Assembly: GCF_030813235.1 (NCBI RefSeq)
Contig: NZ_JAUSUB010000011.1
Span: forward strand, 1-64,000
DNA from: Cytobacillus purgationiresistens
Lineage (GTDB): Bacteria > Bacillota > Bacilli > Bacillales > Cytobacillaceae
Direction: 5' to 3'
Length of the DNA: 64,000 nucleotides
Part shown: piece after piece, positions 44,997-54,689 of the stretch
Layout of the letters: every line of letters starts with the position of its first letter
Numbering within the stretch: position 1 is the first letter of the stretch
Made by a program: the position numbers and the translations under genes
Notes under the pieces: generated by a model
The model's input: the letters and a program-made list of their open reading frames with translations, nothing else
What the model was told of the DNA's origin: nothing
Databases searched by the model: none

Positions 44997-46166
44997 TTAA
45001 ACAAAGGCTTTCTTCAACCGTGCCAACCCGTCCAATAAAACTTCATGAGGACAGGCGATATTCATTCTGACAAAACCCTCTCCCCCAGGCCCATACTTAG
45101 GTCCCGGCTCGAGACCGAGCTTTCCGCGTTTAATTAAGCGCTCTTGTATTTCTTCGTCGCTGAGCCTTAATTCACGACAGTCAATCCAAACTAGATAGGT
45201 ACCATCTGGCTCCATCACAGAAATATTCGGAATATCGCGCTCAACAAACTCGTTAAGGGTGTCGATATTATTCTTCAAATAAACAAGCAGTTCATCCAGC
45301 CATTCGGCACCATAACGATAAGCAGTCTCCATCCCAATCAATCCGAAAATGGATAAATTAAAGAATCCCTGCCTTCCTTGGAAGTCCTGAAACTGCGTGC
45401 GAAGCTCCTCATTTGGAATAATCAGAGCAGAAGCCTGCAATCCTGCAAGATTAAATGTTTTTGTAGGAGCAATACATGTAATTGTGATGTCTGCGAATTT
45501 TTCATCTAAACTAGCAATGGATACATGACGATTTGGTTTGAAAATTAAATCAGAGTGAATCTCATCTGCAAGAATCAAACAATTATACTTATGGCATAAG
45601 TACCCAATTTTCTTTAACTCATTTTCGTTCCAGACTCTTCCGCTGGGATTATGCGGGTTGCATAAAAGAAATAGCTTTACACCTTCTTTTAACTTATTCT
45701 CAAAGTCATCAAAGTCCATTTGATAACGTCCATCCTCTAATTTAAGAGGTGAACTGACGACCGTGCGATTATTCTTTTTAATCATTTCAAAAAACGGCGT
45801 ATATACAGGTGTTTGAATCATTATGGCATCACCTTCAGAAGTATACGTTTGAATAGCAGCAGCAATGGAAGGAACAACACCGCTATTGTATATAATCGAA
45901 CTTAAGGTGATTTCCCAATCATGACGCGTCTTAACCCAGTCTCTAATTGCTTCAGACAAAGAGAGCGGGGCAAACGTGTAACCATAAATACCATGTTCCA
46001 TTCTTTGCTGGATTGCTTCGGCAACTTCAACAGTCGGTTTAAAGTCCATGTCAGCTACCCACATCGGCAGTATATCTGCTTCGCCAAACATTGTTTGCGT
46101 AAGCCCCCATTTTACTGAAGAGCTATTCGCGCGTTCAATTTTTTCATGAAAATTATGTTTTCCCAT
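44997..46166 (-). CDS. patB: PatB, PLP-dependent cystathionine beta-lyase / aminotransferase
   Basis: A 389-residue fold-type I PLP enzyme of the MalY/PatB class that cleaves C-S bonds (cystathionine, cysteine) and may act as an aminotransferase. Typical features: MWVADMDFKP (residues about 35-44), LLCNPHNPSGRVW (about 165-177), DEIHSDLIF and the PLP-lysine in APTKTFNLAGLQ (about 232-243). EPGPKYGPGGEGFVRMNIACP closes the protein. In B. subtilis patB sits beside kinB-kapB; here the two parts are about 2 kb apart. Confidence 0.93.
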   Translation of the reverse strand: MGKHNFHEKIERANSSSVKWGLTQTMFGEADILPMWVADMDFKPTVEVAEAIQQRMEHGIYGYTFAPLSLSEAIRDWVKTRHDWEITLSSIIYNSGVVPSIAAAIQTYTSEGDAIMIQTPVYTPFFEMIKKNNRTVVSSPLKLEDGRYQMDFDDFENKLKEGVKLFLLCNPHNPSGRVWNENELKKIGYLCHKYNCLILADEIHSDLIFKPNRHVSIASLDEKFADITITCIAPTKTFNLAGLQASALIIPNEELRTQFQDFQGRQGFFNLSIFGLIGMETAYRYGAEWLDELLVYLKNNIDTLNEFVERDIPNISVMEPDGTYLVWIDCRELRLSDEEIQERLIKRGKLGLEPGPKYGPGGEGFVRMNIACPHEVLLDGLARLKKAFV

Positions 46167-46251
46167 TATCTCCCCACCGTTTCATAGTTTATTGTTCCTG
46201 CTCTATATGATAAGATATGAAAACAAAAAGATAAAATAAAAGGTGATAGCG

Positions 46252-46512
46252 ATGGACACACAGCAAACGAATTTAATGCTTGTTGATACATTAAATGAAT
46301 GGGATCCGTTTGATATTGGTGGAGGCAATTATGATACGGAGATTGCCGATACAATTCAGTTTCTTCATGATCTAGATGATGCGGATAAGCTTTCAAGAAA
46401 AATTCAATCCATCTATGAATTCTCTTTTGAAGAAATGATTCCTTTGCAGCAGTGCAAATTAATTGCTAATAGGCTGTTATTAATTAAAAATAATAGCTCC
46501 TGTTCGCTCTAA
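46252..46512 (+). CDS. yugE: YugE-like protein (DUF1871)
   Basis: An 86-residue acidic helical protein starting MDTQQTNLMLVDTLNEWDPFDIGG and including TEIADTIQFLHDLDDADKLSRKIQSIYEFSFEE-type content. It equals B. subtilis YugE in size and sits near patB and yugF, as there. The ATG at 46252 follows AAAAGGTGATAGCG. Function unknown. The stop overlaps a terminator stem. Confidence 0.85.
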   Translation: MDTQQTNLMLVDTLNEWDPFDIGGGNYDTEIADTIQFLHDLDDADKLSRKIQSIYEFSFEEMIPLQQCKLIANRLLLIKNNSSCSL

Positions 46513-46538
46513 ACGACCTTTTTAATGAGGTCGTTTTT
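46511..46538 (+). terminator. Terminator of yugE
   Basis: AAACGACCT pairs with AGGTCGTTT over 8 bases, ending in TT. Confidence 0.8.
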
Positions 46539-46564
46539 GCTTGTAGACAAACTGATTTAAATGG

Positions 46565-46745
46565 TTAGAAAAAGATGGGAGAGAATTTTCCGAAGCTTTC
46601 CGCGGGGCGAGCGTCGAGCCGCTTGCTACGCACCGGCAGGGTTTGCCTATCTCGCTTCTCCCTCAGGAGTCGAGCGGATGCTTCTCCAAATCCACTGAAG
46701 TTTACTTATTTTGCTTTTGTCGAGACTCTAAAAGGGTGTCTAATA
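46565..46745. repeat. GC-rich Bacillus-type intergenic repeat
   Basis: GAAGCTTTCCGCGGGGCGAG and CTCAGGAGTCGAGCGGATGC stand out by base composition from the AT-rich flanks and resemble widespread Bacillus intergenic repeats. The following TAATAAGTCCAAATTCGACTTATT makes a small hairpin. The frame through it is not protein-like. Confidence 0.6.
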
Positions 46746-46820
46746 AGTCCAAATTCGACTTATTGACGCCATTTTTTTAAATCGAGAATGTTGATGTTAC
46801 CCTTTTGGGACCGCCCCTTC

Positions 46821-47657
46821 TTAGGCGTGGACTTTATTTAAATATTTTTCAATGACTGACATCACTTCTTGAGGTTTTTCCTCAGGAATCAGATGTCCTG
46901 CTTCTGGAATAACAACGAGCTCGGCATGAGGAAGGTCTTCTTTTAAGCGTTTGCCGATCGACAAAGGCACTACTCGGTCATGCTCCCCCCATATGAGTAA
47001 ACAGGGCGTTTGAATGGAGCGTAATTTTTGCTGGTCTAAATCCCCCTCTCTATCTCTGACCATCCTAGTTAATGCACGGAATATTTCATTATGTAAGAAA
47101 GGCTCTAAATATCCTTGTCTCATTTCTTCATCAATCATTTCTCGATTATAGACGACATTTTGTAAATTGGCTTCAAGACCGGACTTGCCGAGATATCGCT
47201 TTACGTAGACTGGGAAAAAGGGCAGATAGCTTGAATAGATCAGCGGTTTTTTCATCCTTGGCAAATAAGAAGAGCTGCATAACAACACGGTCAATTCAAC
47301 CAATTCAGGCTTCAAATAGGCAATATTTAATGAGATTTGTCCGCCCATGGAATGGCCAGCTAATATTACTTTGTTTACATTTAATTTTTCCAAAAGAAGG
47401 ATGAGGGTATTCGCCATATTTTCGTAAGAGTATTTATAACGAATGGATTTCCCGCTTTTTCCAAATGGAGGCAGGTCCACAATTAAAACATTATACTTTT
47501 TTGTCATGAGGGGAATCATTCTTCTGAAGCTGAAGCTGGATGAAAGAAAGCCGTGCAACAGGACAAACGTCTGGCTTGCTTGATCATTTTTAAAAAATTC
47601 ATAATAAATCTCATTGCCGTTGATGGCTGTATGTTCTTTTTTGTATGTATGGTCCAA
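46821..47657 (-). CDS. yugF: Alpha/beta hydrolase YugF
   Basis: A 278-residue alpha/beta-fold hydrolase. Oxyanion strand LLHGFLSSSFSFRRM (about 33-47), nucleophile elbow GHSMGG with the Ser at about residue 101, acid in GEHDRVVP and His in EAGHLIPEE. It is probably an esterase; the substrate is unknown. Same length class as B. subtilis YugF. Confidence 0.9.
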   Translation of the reverse strand: MDHTYKKEHTAINGNEIYYEFFKNDQASQTFVLLHGFLSSSFSFRRMIPLMTKKYNVLIVDLPPFGKSGKSIRYKYSYENMANTLILLLEKLNVNKVILAGHSMGGQISLNIAYLKPELVELTVLLCSSSYLPRMKKPLIYSSYLPFFPVYVKRYLGKSGLEANLQNVVYNREMIDEEMRQGYLEPFLHNEIFRALTRMVRDREGDLDQQKLRSIQTPCLLIWGEHDRVVPLSIGKRLKEDLPHAELVVIPEAGHLIPEEKPQEVMSVIEKYLNKVHA

Positions 47658-47742
47658 TATCGATTCCTCCCGGGGATATGACAGACTAGTGAATATAAGT
47701 TTCTCATATTGTTCCTCATTTTATCATTCTCTTGCACAAAAT

Positions 47743-47772
47743 AAAAAATGGACAACCCGAAACGGATTGTCC
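47743..47772 (-). terminator. Terminator of the XRE regulator gene
   Basis: On the minus strand GGACAATCCG pairs with CGGGTTGTCC (imperfect centre), followed by ATTTTTTA. Confidence 0.65.
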
Positions 47773-47832
47773 TCTTCAAAAATGGGGGAATTCTAGAAAG
47801 TCTTATTAAAGAATTGCCCATTTCTCCATAAG

Positions 47833-48132
47833 TTATACATGCTGATTTAAAAAATTATTTACGTGATATTGATCTGGTTCGAATGAATCATAAAAATTTA
47901 TTTGCTCTTCAGCAGAATCATAATTTAAATGATTCGTTTGATCCATAATAGTTGTTACTGTGATGTCTAACACAGTGCAGATTTTGAGGATGGTTAAGGT
48001 ATTTGGAATGGACTCGCAAGTTTCGTATCTTTCGATGGAAGCAGTGCCAACACGAATTTTGCTTGCAAGCTCGCTTTGGGTAAGAAAGCTTCTTTCACGG
48101 CTAAGTTTAATGTTTTGGCCTATTGAACTCAT
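47833..48132 (-). CDS. XRE-family transcriptional regulator
   Basis: A 99-residue protein with a Cro/C1-type helix-turn-helix in residues 1-62 (GQNIKLSRERSFLTQSELA, GTASIERYETCESIPNTLTILKI) and an acidic tail (EEQINFYDSFEPDQYHVNNF). The ATG at 48132 follows AAAGGGGTGATTGATT. It stands alone between yugF and yugI; its targets are unknown. Confidence 0.85.
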   Translation of the reverse strand: MSSIGQNIKLSRERSFLTQSELASKIRVGTASIERYETCESIPNTLTILKICTVLDITVTTIMDQTNHLNYDSAEEQINFYDSFEPDQYHVNNFLNQHV

Positions 48133-48242
48133 AATCAATCACCCCTTTACTTTATTTTACCACCGAAAAATAAATAAACTCACGAATATTGTGAACATTT
48201 AGTTAAATTATGTTGTTCTGGATCATCATTTTAAAAGTATTT

Positions 48243-48271
48243 TTGATTAATCCTAATTTGTATGATATAAT
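48243..48271 (+). promoter_or_regulatory. SigA promoter of yugI
   Basis: TTGATT (48243-48248), a 17-bp spacer and a perfect TATAAT (48266-48271), about 50 bp before the ATG. Confidence 0.7.
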
Positions 48272-48322
48272 TTTAAATTGCGTATAAAGACGATAAAATA
48301 TATTAAATATAGGAGTGTTCCC

Positions 48323-48724
48323 ATGTCAGAGAAAATCGAAGTAGGCAGTGTTATTACAGGAAAAGTTACAGGTATTCAACCTTATGGTGCCTTTGTTGCG
48401 TTAGATGAAAATACTCAAGGACTTGTTCACATTTCCGAAGTAACTCACGGTTTTGTAAAAGATATTAATGAGCATCTTAAAGTGGGCGACGAAGTAAATG
48501 TTAAAGTTTTATCAATTGATGAAGCAGCTGGGAAAATCGGCTTATCTATTCGTGCAACTCAAGAAGCTCCAGCACAAACTGAAAAGCCTAAAAAACCACG
48601 CGCTAAGCGTCAATCTGCACCAATCAAAATGGAAGATGAGTCTGCACAAGGATTCAATACTCTTAAAGACAAACTTCAAGAGTGGATCGATCAATCAGAA
48701 CGTGACGACTTAATCAAAAAATAA
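48323..48724 (+). CDS. yugI: General stress protein 13 (S1 RNA-binding domain)
   Basis: A 133-residue protein with one S1 domain (residues 4-74: VGSVITGKVTGIQPYGAFVAL, GLVHISEVTHGFVKDI, VGDEVNVKVLSIDEAAGKIGLSIR as successive blocks) and a basic linker (KPKKPRAKRQSAP). The C-terminal helix is LKDKLQEWIDQSERDDLIKK. It binds RNA or ribosomes in relatives. The start at 48323 follows AGGAGTGTTCCC. Neighbour of yugF and yugJ as in B. subtilis. Confidence 0.92.
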   Translation: MSEKIEVGSVITGKVTGIQPYGAFVALDENTQGLVHISEVTHGFVKDINEHLKVGDEVNVKVLSIDEAAGKIGLSIRATQEAPAQTEKPKKPRAKRQSAPIKMEDESAQGFNTLKDKLQEWIDQSERDDLIKK

Positions 48725-48732
48725 ATAAATGA

Positions 48733-48764
48733 AAGGCCCGGGCGAGCAATCGTCCGGGCTTTTG
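48733..48764. terminator. Terminator of yugI
   Basis: GGCCCGGGCGA pairs with TCGTCCGGGCTT over GCAA, followed by TT. Confidence 0.82.
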
Positions 48765-48774
48765 TTTGGATTAA

Positions 48775-49428
48775 TTACGAAAGATGCAAGTCCTTTTTTT
48801 GGAAAATCCGTTTCGAAAGGGCGAAGGAAGCTAAGATTAACAGAATCGTTATTGTTCCGGCAAAGATATGTGGATTTTTGTAAACCGTGTCAAGAATCGA
48901 AAACACGATTTCTGCCGTTTTAGCACTATCAATTTTGGTCAGTGAGTAGGCAAAAATAAAGCCAATTGCTGGGGTTCCTACCATTAACAAAAGAATCTGG
49001 ATGACAATGGCTTTGATATACCCAAACTTATAATAAATTGGAAAAGAGACGGCGAGTAAAATAAATCCGATCAATAATTGCGAGATGAGCGAAAACTGGG
49101 TCATTGGCGGCATGTCAAGGTAGGGCAGATGTGCATGAGCAATCATATCAATGATCCATAAATACGCAAAGCTGAACGAAGCAAGCCCAAAAGCAAATAT
49201 ATATCTGGAAAGAACAATCGTTGTTCTTTTTATAGGTAGACTGGCAAGTGTCTTATTCGTCCCAGATAATTTATCATAATAAAAGCCATTAAATAAGAAG
49301 CCCATAATAATCCCAAAATAAATGAAAAAGCTATTAAGGTTCAAAATATAAAGTATCGGTACGCAAATAATCACAATCGCAATATAAATAAAATTCAAAT
49401 AAAAGTCCTTCTTAATCAAAGATACCAA
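48775..49428 (-). CDS. ABC-2 type membrane permease
   Basis: A 217-residue protein with six hydrophobic segments, starting MVSLIKKDFYLNFIYIAIVII, of the ABC-2 exporter class common next to single-domain ATPases in Bacillus (bacitracin-like or YtrB-type systems). It begins one base after the stop of the ATPase gene. Its ATPase partner is truncated and interrupted, so the permease, though open, is probably orphaned. Confidence 0.8.
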   Translation of the reverse strand: MVSLIKKDFYLNFIYIAIVIICVPILYILNLNSFFIYFGIIMGFLFNGFYYDKLSGTNKTLASLPIKRTTIVLSRYIFAFGLASFSFAYLWIIDMIAHAHLPYLDMPPMTQFSLISQLLIGFILLAVSFPIYYKFGYIKAIVIQILLLMVGTPAIGFIFAYSLTKIDSAKTAEIVFSILDTVYKNPHIFAGTITILLILASFALSKRIFQKKDLHLS

Positions 49429-49429
49429 C

Positions 49430-49894
49430 CTAATTACCCCCCCTCGTCATAAAATACATAATATCCTCTAAACTAGCAGGCTCAATCACAAACTCCTCAG
49501 CAATTGTCGAATTTTGGCGGTGACAGGCACCGACATCACCCAAATCACCCAAATCACCCAATCCCGCTGCGACATTCATATTATAGAACAGTTCATGTTG
49601 ACCTTGCATGAGGCCTGTGAAGCCTTGGGGTGTTACTTTGTAGCCGAGGAAAAGGTTTTTTAAATCTGCGTCTAGCTGGCTTTTGGCTCCTTTTACGAGG
49701 TAGAATTGTTCTCTTATGTCTTCAATGCTTTCATGCAAATAGATTTGTCCGTTATAAATGAATACGATCTCATCTGCAATTTGGTCAAGATCAGTCGTGA
49801 TATGGGTGGAAAAGAAAATCGTCTGATTCTCATTGACCATAAGCTCCTGTAATTCGTCCATATTCGTATAGTTGTCAAATAATTTAAAATTCAA
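49430..49894 (-). pseudogene. 5'-truncated ABC transporter ATPase with an inserted repeat
   Basis: The frame keeps only the C-terminal part of an ABC ATPase: LQELMVNENQTIFFSTHITTD is the switch-His region after the Walker B, then the accessory C-terminal domain. The Walker A, signature and Walker B motifs are absent, and the + strand WYL gene starts only ~60 bp upstream, so about 160 codons have been deleted. Towards the end, GLGDLGDLGDVGACHRQNST is encoded by an inserted repeat (49502-49560) and not family-like, before IEPASLEDIMYFMTRGGN resumes. It is not expected to hydrolyse ATP. Confidence 0.82.
49502..49560. repeat. Palindrome-family copy plus 9-bp triplication inside the ATPase pseudogene
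   Basis: TTGTCGAATTTTGG and GGTGACAGGCACC (49519-49531) match the dispersed palindrome. Right after it, ATCACCCAA occurs in a short tandem (three units). The insertion keeps the reading frame. Confidence 0.72.
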
Positions 49895-49954
49895 TAGGAA
49901 CTGATCCGTTTATGTGGAATATATTCTTGATGCAATATTAGGAGGTGTGCACCA

Positions 49955-50956
49955 ATGTCTAAAGCAGATCATATGTTGTCGATCATCTGGCTATTAAAAA
50001 CAAGGAAAAAGCTAACTGCCAAGGAGCTTGCGGAAAGATTAGAAATTAATATTCGGTCAGTTTATCGCTATATTGACTCTCTATGTGCAAGTGGCGTACC
50101 GATTGTATCTGAGGCAGGGCATAATGGGGGATACAGTATGCTGGAGCAGTTTAAGGAATCCCCGTTAGTATTCCATCTTGATGAGCAAAAGGCTTTGATT
50201 CATGCTGCTGCCTTTGCTAGGGAAGCAGGTTATCCATTTGGCGCCTCTTTAAATAGTGCTATTGCCAAATTGAAAAATTATACAACGGTCGATCAGCTGC
50301 AGGAAATCAATCAACATGCTTCTGCATTCGAAGTCATTACACCAACAACCAATCACGGTCTAGAATGTTTTTTGCAACAAATAGAAATGGCCGCTGCAGG
50401 CAGAACCAGTCTCTTAATCGAGTATCAAAAGAATGGTCAAGAGGAGACGACGCTTCGGAAGGTAGATCCCTACGGATTAATACATTGGAAAAGTAAATGG
50501 TATATAACTGCATTTTGTCATTTGCGAAATGAAGTTCGCAGTTTTCGTGTGGATCGCGTTCATAAACTGGAAGTGACTGATGCTTTGTTTGAAAAACCTG
50601 CACATTTTTCTCCACGTGATTTTTTCTTGGATAATATCTATCCTGATTTGTCCGTTAAGGAAGAATTAGTATCCATACATATTGAAGGGGAGAAACGGTT
50701 GATTGATGAGCTTTGTGAACACTGGTTCATTAACTATGCCCTATTAGAAAAATCTGAGCAGAATGCGTCTCTAATGCTTTCTGAAAAATCGATGCTGACT
50801 TATTTGCCTCATATTCTGCTTCATTTCGGCAAGGGATTAAATATTATAGAACCACCTATTCTTAAGGAGAAAATGATTCAGATTACATCAGATTTATTAC
50901 ATCATTATCAAAAAATAACTTCACTGACCGAAACTGTCAGTGAAAGAGAGGTATGA
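49955..50956 (+). CDS. YafY/YobV-type regulator with HTH and WYL domains
   Basis: A 333-residue transcription factor: N-terminal winged HTH_11 (MLSIIWLLKTRKKLTAKELA, RLEINIRSVYRYIDSLCASG), a linker, then a WYL ligand-sensing domain (about 140-220: ATTLRKVDPYGLIHWKSKWYITAFC-like, with WY at KWYITAF). The ATG follows AGGAGGTGTGCACCA. A DinB-family gene follows after ~40 bp in the same direction, a common pairing in Bacillus, so the regulator may control it. Confidence 0.87.
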   Translation: MSKADHMLSIIWLLKTRKKLTAKELAERLEINIRSVYRYIDSLCASGVPIVSEAGHNGGYSMLEQFKESPLVFHLDEQKALIHAAAFAREAGYPFGASLNSAIAKLKNYTTVDQLQEINQHASAFEVITPTTNHGLECFLQQIEMAAAGRTSLLIEYQKNGQEETTLRKVDPYGLIHWKSKWYITAFCHLRNEVRSFRVDRVHKLEVTDALFEKPAHFSPRDFFLDNIYPDLSVKEELVSIHIEGEKRLIDELCEHWFINYALLEKSEQNASLMLSEKSMLTYLPHILLHFGKGLNIIEPPILKEKMIQITSDLLHHYQKITSLTETVSEREV

Positions 50957-50998
50957 TGCTTATAGAAAAGAAGAACAGGATTGGGAGGGCTGAAAACA

Positions 50999-51514
50999 AT
51001 GGCGCATCATTCTTTGCAATTTTATGATTATCATATGTGGGCAAATAAAAGGGTATTTGAGCGATTAAAAGAGTTGCCAGAGGGAACTTATCAGCAAGAA
51101 ACTCAAAGCGTATTTTCCTCTTTGGCAGAGGTGGTTTTGCATCTGTATTTGACTGATTTGGTATGGTTAGGAGCGCTGGCAGATGAATCATTCCAGGATA
51201 TTCAGTCAGTAAATCAAGAGGCTTCTGAACGCTTGAAAAATAGCAGTCTTAATGAATTAGAAACAGAATATATCGCATTATCTGACCGTTATTACAGTTT
51301 TTTTTCAGGCAGAAAAGATTTAGATGAAAAAATTATCCGCAATCATCCGGCATTTGGATCAGTAGAAACGACATTAGCTGAATTGCTTCAGCATGTTGTT
51401 AATCATGGCACATATCATCGGGGCAATATTACAGCGATGATGAGACAGCTTGGGCATCCCGGACCTTCCACGGATTATGTCTATTACTTGTATGCCATCC
51501 AAGATAAAAATTAA
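50999..51514 (+). CDS. DinB family protein
   Basis: A 171-residue four-helix-bundle protein. The three metal-binding His positions fit H in EVVLHLYLTD (residue about 46) and the C-terminal HVVNHGTYHRGNITAMMRQLG pair. DinB-like proteins include thiol-dependent transferases and many of unknown function. The start at 50999 follows GGGAGGGCTGAAAAC. It is intact, unlike the decayed dinB at 29.7-30.2 kb. Confidence 0.87.
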   Translation: MAHHSLQFYDYHMWANKRVFERLKELPEGTYQQETQSVFSSLAEVVLHLYLTDLVWLGALADESFQDIQSVNQEASERLKNSSLNELETEYIALSDRYYSFFSGRKDLDEKIIRNHPAFGSVETTLAELLQHVVNHGTYHRGNITAMMRQLGHPGPSTDYVYYLYAIQDKN

Positions 51515-51520
51515 TTAACG

Positions 51521-51560
51521 GACCTAAACGTTCATGAAAGTCGACGTTTAGGTCATTTTT
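51521..51560 (+). terminator. Terminator of the WYL-DinB unit
   Basis: GACCTAAACGT pairs with ACGTTTAGGTC across a 12-base loop, followed by ATTTTT. Confidence 0.82.
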
Positions 51561-51686
51561 ATATCCATCTTTAAAATCATTTTTCTCTGATAAAATGAGC
51601 ACAAATGAAAATCATCTGCGTTAATTCTTTATTTTTGCATTACATGGAAATAATGAAGATAATATGAAGATAAAGGAGCTGATGAA

Positions 51687-52850
51687 ATGGATAACTTTAC
51701 TTTCTGGAATCCAACCAAATTGATTTTTGGAAAAGGTCAGATAGGCAAGCTTAAAAGTGAAATATCTCAATATGGCAAAAAAGTATTAGTCGTTTATGGT
51801 GGAGGCAGCATTAAGAAAAATGGCTTATATGATAAAGTGATGAACGAATTAAAAGAGATGGATGCAGAAGTATTTGAGGTTTCGGGTGTGGAACCAAATC
51901 CACGAGTATCAACAGTTCGCAAAGGTGTAGGTATCTGTAAAGCGGAAGGCATCGACTTCATTTTAGCCGTTGGCGGAGGCAGTGTTATTGACTGCACTAA
52001 AGCCATTGCAGGCGGTGCTAAATATGATGGAGACGCTTGGGACATGGTGGCAAATAAAGCTCAAGTTTCAGAGGCCGTTCCATTTGGTACAATTCTTACA
52101 TTGGCAGCAACAGGATCGGAAATGAACTCCGGTGCGGTTATTACAAATTGGGAAACGCATGAAAAGCTTTCTTGGGGGAGCCCGCATGTATTTCCAAAAT
52201 TCTCGATTTTAGATCCGGAAAATACATATTCCGTGCCTAGAAACCAAACGATTTATGGCATTGTTGATATGATGTCTCATGTGTTAGAGCATTATTTCCA
52301 CTTGGAGGATAACACTATATTCCAAGACCGCATGTGTGAATCATTGATAGTAACGATTATGGAAACAGCGCCTAAGCTTCTTGAAGATTTAGAGAGCTAT
52401 AACGAGCGTGCAACAATCCTTTATAGCGGAACAATGGCTTTAAACGGTATCATAAATATGGGCTATCGAGGTGATTGGGCAACTCATAATATTGAGCATG
52501 CCGTATCAGCTGTTTATGATATTCCTCACGGTGGAGGACTAGCGATTCTGTTCCCAAACTGGATGAAGCATACGTTACATGTGAAGCCGGAGAGATTCAA
52601 ACAGCTCGCTGTTCGAGTATTCAATGTGGATCCTAATGGGAAAACTGATGAAGAAGTGGGGCTTGAAGGAATCGAGTGTTTACGCTCTTTCTGGGATAGC
52701 ATCGAGGCCCCGTCTAAACTTGCAGACTATGACATTGATGACAGCAAGCTAGAAGAAATGGCTGATAAAGCAGCTTATAATGGCGCTTTCGGTCGATTTA
52801 TGAAATTGGAAAAAGAAGATGTACTTTCTATATATCGAGCATCACTATAA
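51687..52850 (+). CDS. yugJ: Iron-containing alcohol dehydrogenase YugJ (butanol dehydrogenase-like)
   Basis: A 387-residue group III alcohol dehydrogenase reducing aldehydes with NAD(P)H. NAD site [17 protein letters not shown] (about 92-108), [15 protein letters not shown] (about 138-152), and metal ligands D197-type in [16 protein letters not shown], plus [19 protein letters not shown]. The ATG follows AAAGGAGCTGATGAA. It precedes pgi, matching the B. subtilis yugJ/yugK-pgi order; only one of the two paralogues is present. Confidence 0.92.
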   Translation: MDNFTFWNPTKLIFGKGQIGKLKSEISQYGKKVLVVYGGGSIKKNGLYDKVMNELKEMDAEVFEVSGVEPNPRVSTVRKGVGICKAEGIDFILAVGGGSVIDCTKAIAGGAKYDGDAWDMVANKAQVSEAVPFGTILTLAATGSEMNSGAVITNWETHEKLSWGSPHVFPKFSILDPENTYSVPRNQTIYGIVDMMSHVLEHYFHLEDNTIFQDRMCESLIVTIMETAPKLLEDLESYNERATILYSGTMALNGIINMGYRGDWATHNIEHAVSAVYDIPHGGGLAILFPNWMKHTLHVKPERFKQLAVRVFNVDPNGKTDEEVGLEGIECLRSFWDSIEAPSKLADYDIDDSKLEEMADKAAYNGAFGRFMKLEKEDVLSIYRASL

Positions 52851-52856
52851 ATCAAA

Positions 52857-52886
52857 AACCCCCCCTGCTGTAAAGCGGGGGTTATT
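52857..52886 (+). terminator. Terminator of yugJ
   Basis: AACCCCCCCTGC pairs with GCGGGGGTT over 6 bases and is followed by an AT-rich tract with few T. Confidence 0.7.
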
Positions 52887-53138
52887 ATTATACTACACCT
52901 CTATGCTTGAACACTGGTTCCCACACTGCTTCTGCCTGTTTTTTCTCTACATTTTTGGATAAATAGCATGAAACTTTTAAAAATATAATGAGATTCATTT
53001 CACCAAATTGAACACCAAGATATGGTTAGGGTTACAATGACTGATTCTTGATAAATTGTGATCCTTTGGTTAAAGTGGTAAAGGGCATAAAATTTCATTT
53101 TCTTTTTTATTATATTACATATTCGGAGGATTCTACAT

Positions 53139-54488
53139 ATGACTCATATTCAGTTTGATTACTCCAAAGCACTTAGCTTTTTTGGGGAACATGAAATTAC
53201 CTATCTTCAAGATGCAGTGAAAGCTGCGCATCATGCCCTGCATGAAAAAACGGGAGCGGGCAATGATTATCTTGGTTGGATTGATCTTCCTGCCAATTAT
53301 GATAAGGAAGAATTTACACGTATTCAACGTGCAGCTGAGAAAATCAAAAATGATTCCGATGTATTACTTGTTATCGGGATTGGCGGTTCTTACCTTGGTG
53401 CACGAGCGGCGATAGAAATGCTACAACATAGTTTTTATAATTCATTACCGAAAGAAAAACGAGGTGTGCCACAGATTTTCTTCGTAGGTAATAATATCAG
53501 CTCTACATATATAAAAGATTTAATTGACATGCTTGATGGAAAAGACTTTTCCGTGAATGTTATCTCTAAATCAGGAACAACGACAGAGCCTGCCATCGCA
53601 TTCCGCTTGTTCCGCAAGATGCTGGAAGAAAAGTATGGAGCAGAAGAGGCCCGCAAACGTATTTATGCCACAACTGACCAAGCAAGAGGTGCACTGAAAA
53701 CATTAGCGAATGAAGAGGGCTATGAATCATTCATCATTCCAGATGATGTTGGTGGACGCTATTCTGTTCTCACTGCTGTTGGGTTGCTGCCAATCGCTGT
53801 TGCTGATATCAATATTGAAGACATGATGAAAGGAGCTGCTGTTGCTCGGGAGGACTTTACTAAGCCTGAGCTGAATGATAATGCTGCTTATCAATATGCT
53901 GCTGTGCGTAATGCCTTATACAATAAGGGGAAAACAATCGAGATGCTCATTAACTACGAGCCTGGATTGCAATATTTCGCAGAATGGTGGAAGCAGTTAT
54001 TAGGAGAAAGCGAAGGCAAAGATTTAAAAGGGATTTACCCTTCCTCTGCTAATTTTTCAACTGACCTTCATTCAATGGGGCAATACGTGCAAGAAGGTCG
54101 TCGTGATTTGTTTGAAACGATTATTAAGGTTGAAGAGTCTCGACATGAGCTTACGATTGAAGCAGCTGATTCTGACCTTGACGGTTTAAACTACCTAGCA
54201 GGAAAATCAGTAGACTTTGTAAATAATAAGGCATTTGAAGGAGCGATGCTTGCGCATACTGACGGCGGTGTGCCGAACTTAATCGTAGCGATTCCAAAAA
54301 TGGACGCCTATACATTCGGCTATCTCGTTTACTTTTTCGAAAAAGCTTGCGCAATGAGCGGATATTTACTGGGGGTCAATCCATTTGATCAGCCGGGTGT
54401 TGAAGCTTATAAGGTTAATATGTTCGCACTTCTTGGAAAACCAGGATATGAGGAGAAGAAAGCAGAGCTTGAGAAGCGATTAAAATAA
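53139..54488 (+). CDS. pgi: Glucose-6-phosphate isomerase
   Basis: A 449-residue glycolytic enzyme interconverting glucose-6-phosphate and fructose-6-phosphate. Landmarks: [18 protein letters not shown] (about 72-89), [17 protein letters not shown] (about 135-151), [19 protein letters not shown] (about 202-220), [15 protein letters not shown] and the catalytic Lys region [14 protein letters not shown]. Full length for the Bacillus type. TCGGAGGATTCTACAT precedes the start. Confidence 0.96.
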   Translation: MTHIQFDYSKALSFFGEHEITYLQDAVKAAHHALHEKTGAGNDYLGWIDLPANYDKEEFTRIQRAAEKIKNDSDVLLVIGIGGSYLGARAAIEMLQHSFYNSLPKEKRGVPQIFFVGNNISSTYIKDLIDMLDGKDFSVNVISKSGTTTEPAIAFRLFRKMLEEKYGAEEARKRIYATTDQARGALKTLANEEGYESFIIPDDVGGRYSVLTAVGLLPIAVADINIEDMMKGAAVAREDFTKPELNDNAAYQYAAVRNALYNKGKTIEMLINYEPGLQYFAEWWKQLLGESEGKDLKGIYPSSANFSTDLHSMGQYVQEGRRDLFETIIKVEESRHELTIEAADSDLDGLNYLAGKSVDFVNNKAFEGAMLAHTDGGVPNLIVAIPKMDAYTFGYLVYFFEKACAMSGYLLGVNPFDQPGVEAYKVNMFALLGKPGYEEKKAELEKRLK

Positions 54489-54489
54489 A

Positions 54490-54525
54490 AAAATGGCTGA
54501 TTGTCAGGGACAATCAGCCATTTTT
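54490..54525. terminator. Terminator of pgi
   Basis: AAATGGCTGATTGTC pairs with GACAATCAGCCATTT over 3 bases, then TT. Confidence 0.88.
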
Positions 54526-54580
54526 AAAAGGGTAACAGTATCAGGAAGATATCTAGAGAAAAGGGAATACACAACAAGGA

Positions 54581-54610
54581 AACCGGGAAAAAATCGCCCG
54601 GTTCTTTATT
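54581..54610. terminator. Second hairpin after pgi
   Basis: AACCGGG pairs with CCCGGTT over a 9-base loop, followed by CTTTATTT. It may also be bidirectional. Confidence 0.5.
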
Positions 54611-54689
54611 TGGCAAAAGAAAACTCATGATTTGCTGTCCTCATTCATCAAATCATGAAAGTGATTAGGTGATAATAGACTTCAACTAT

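Noticed and set aside
46575..46766. 63-codon frame in the yugE-yugF interval
   Set aside because: It lies wholly in a GC-rich repeat and has no homologous look or ribosome site.
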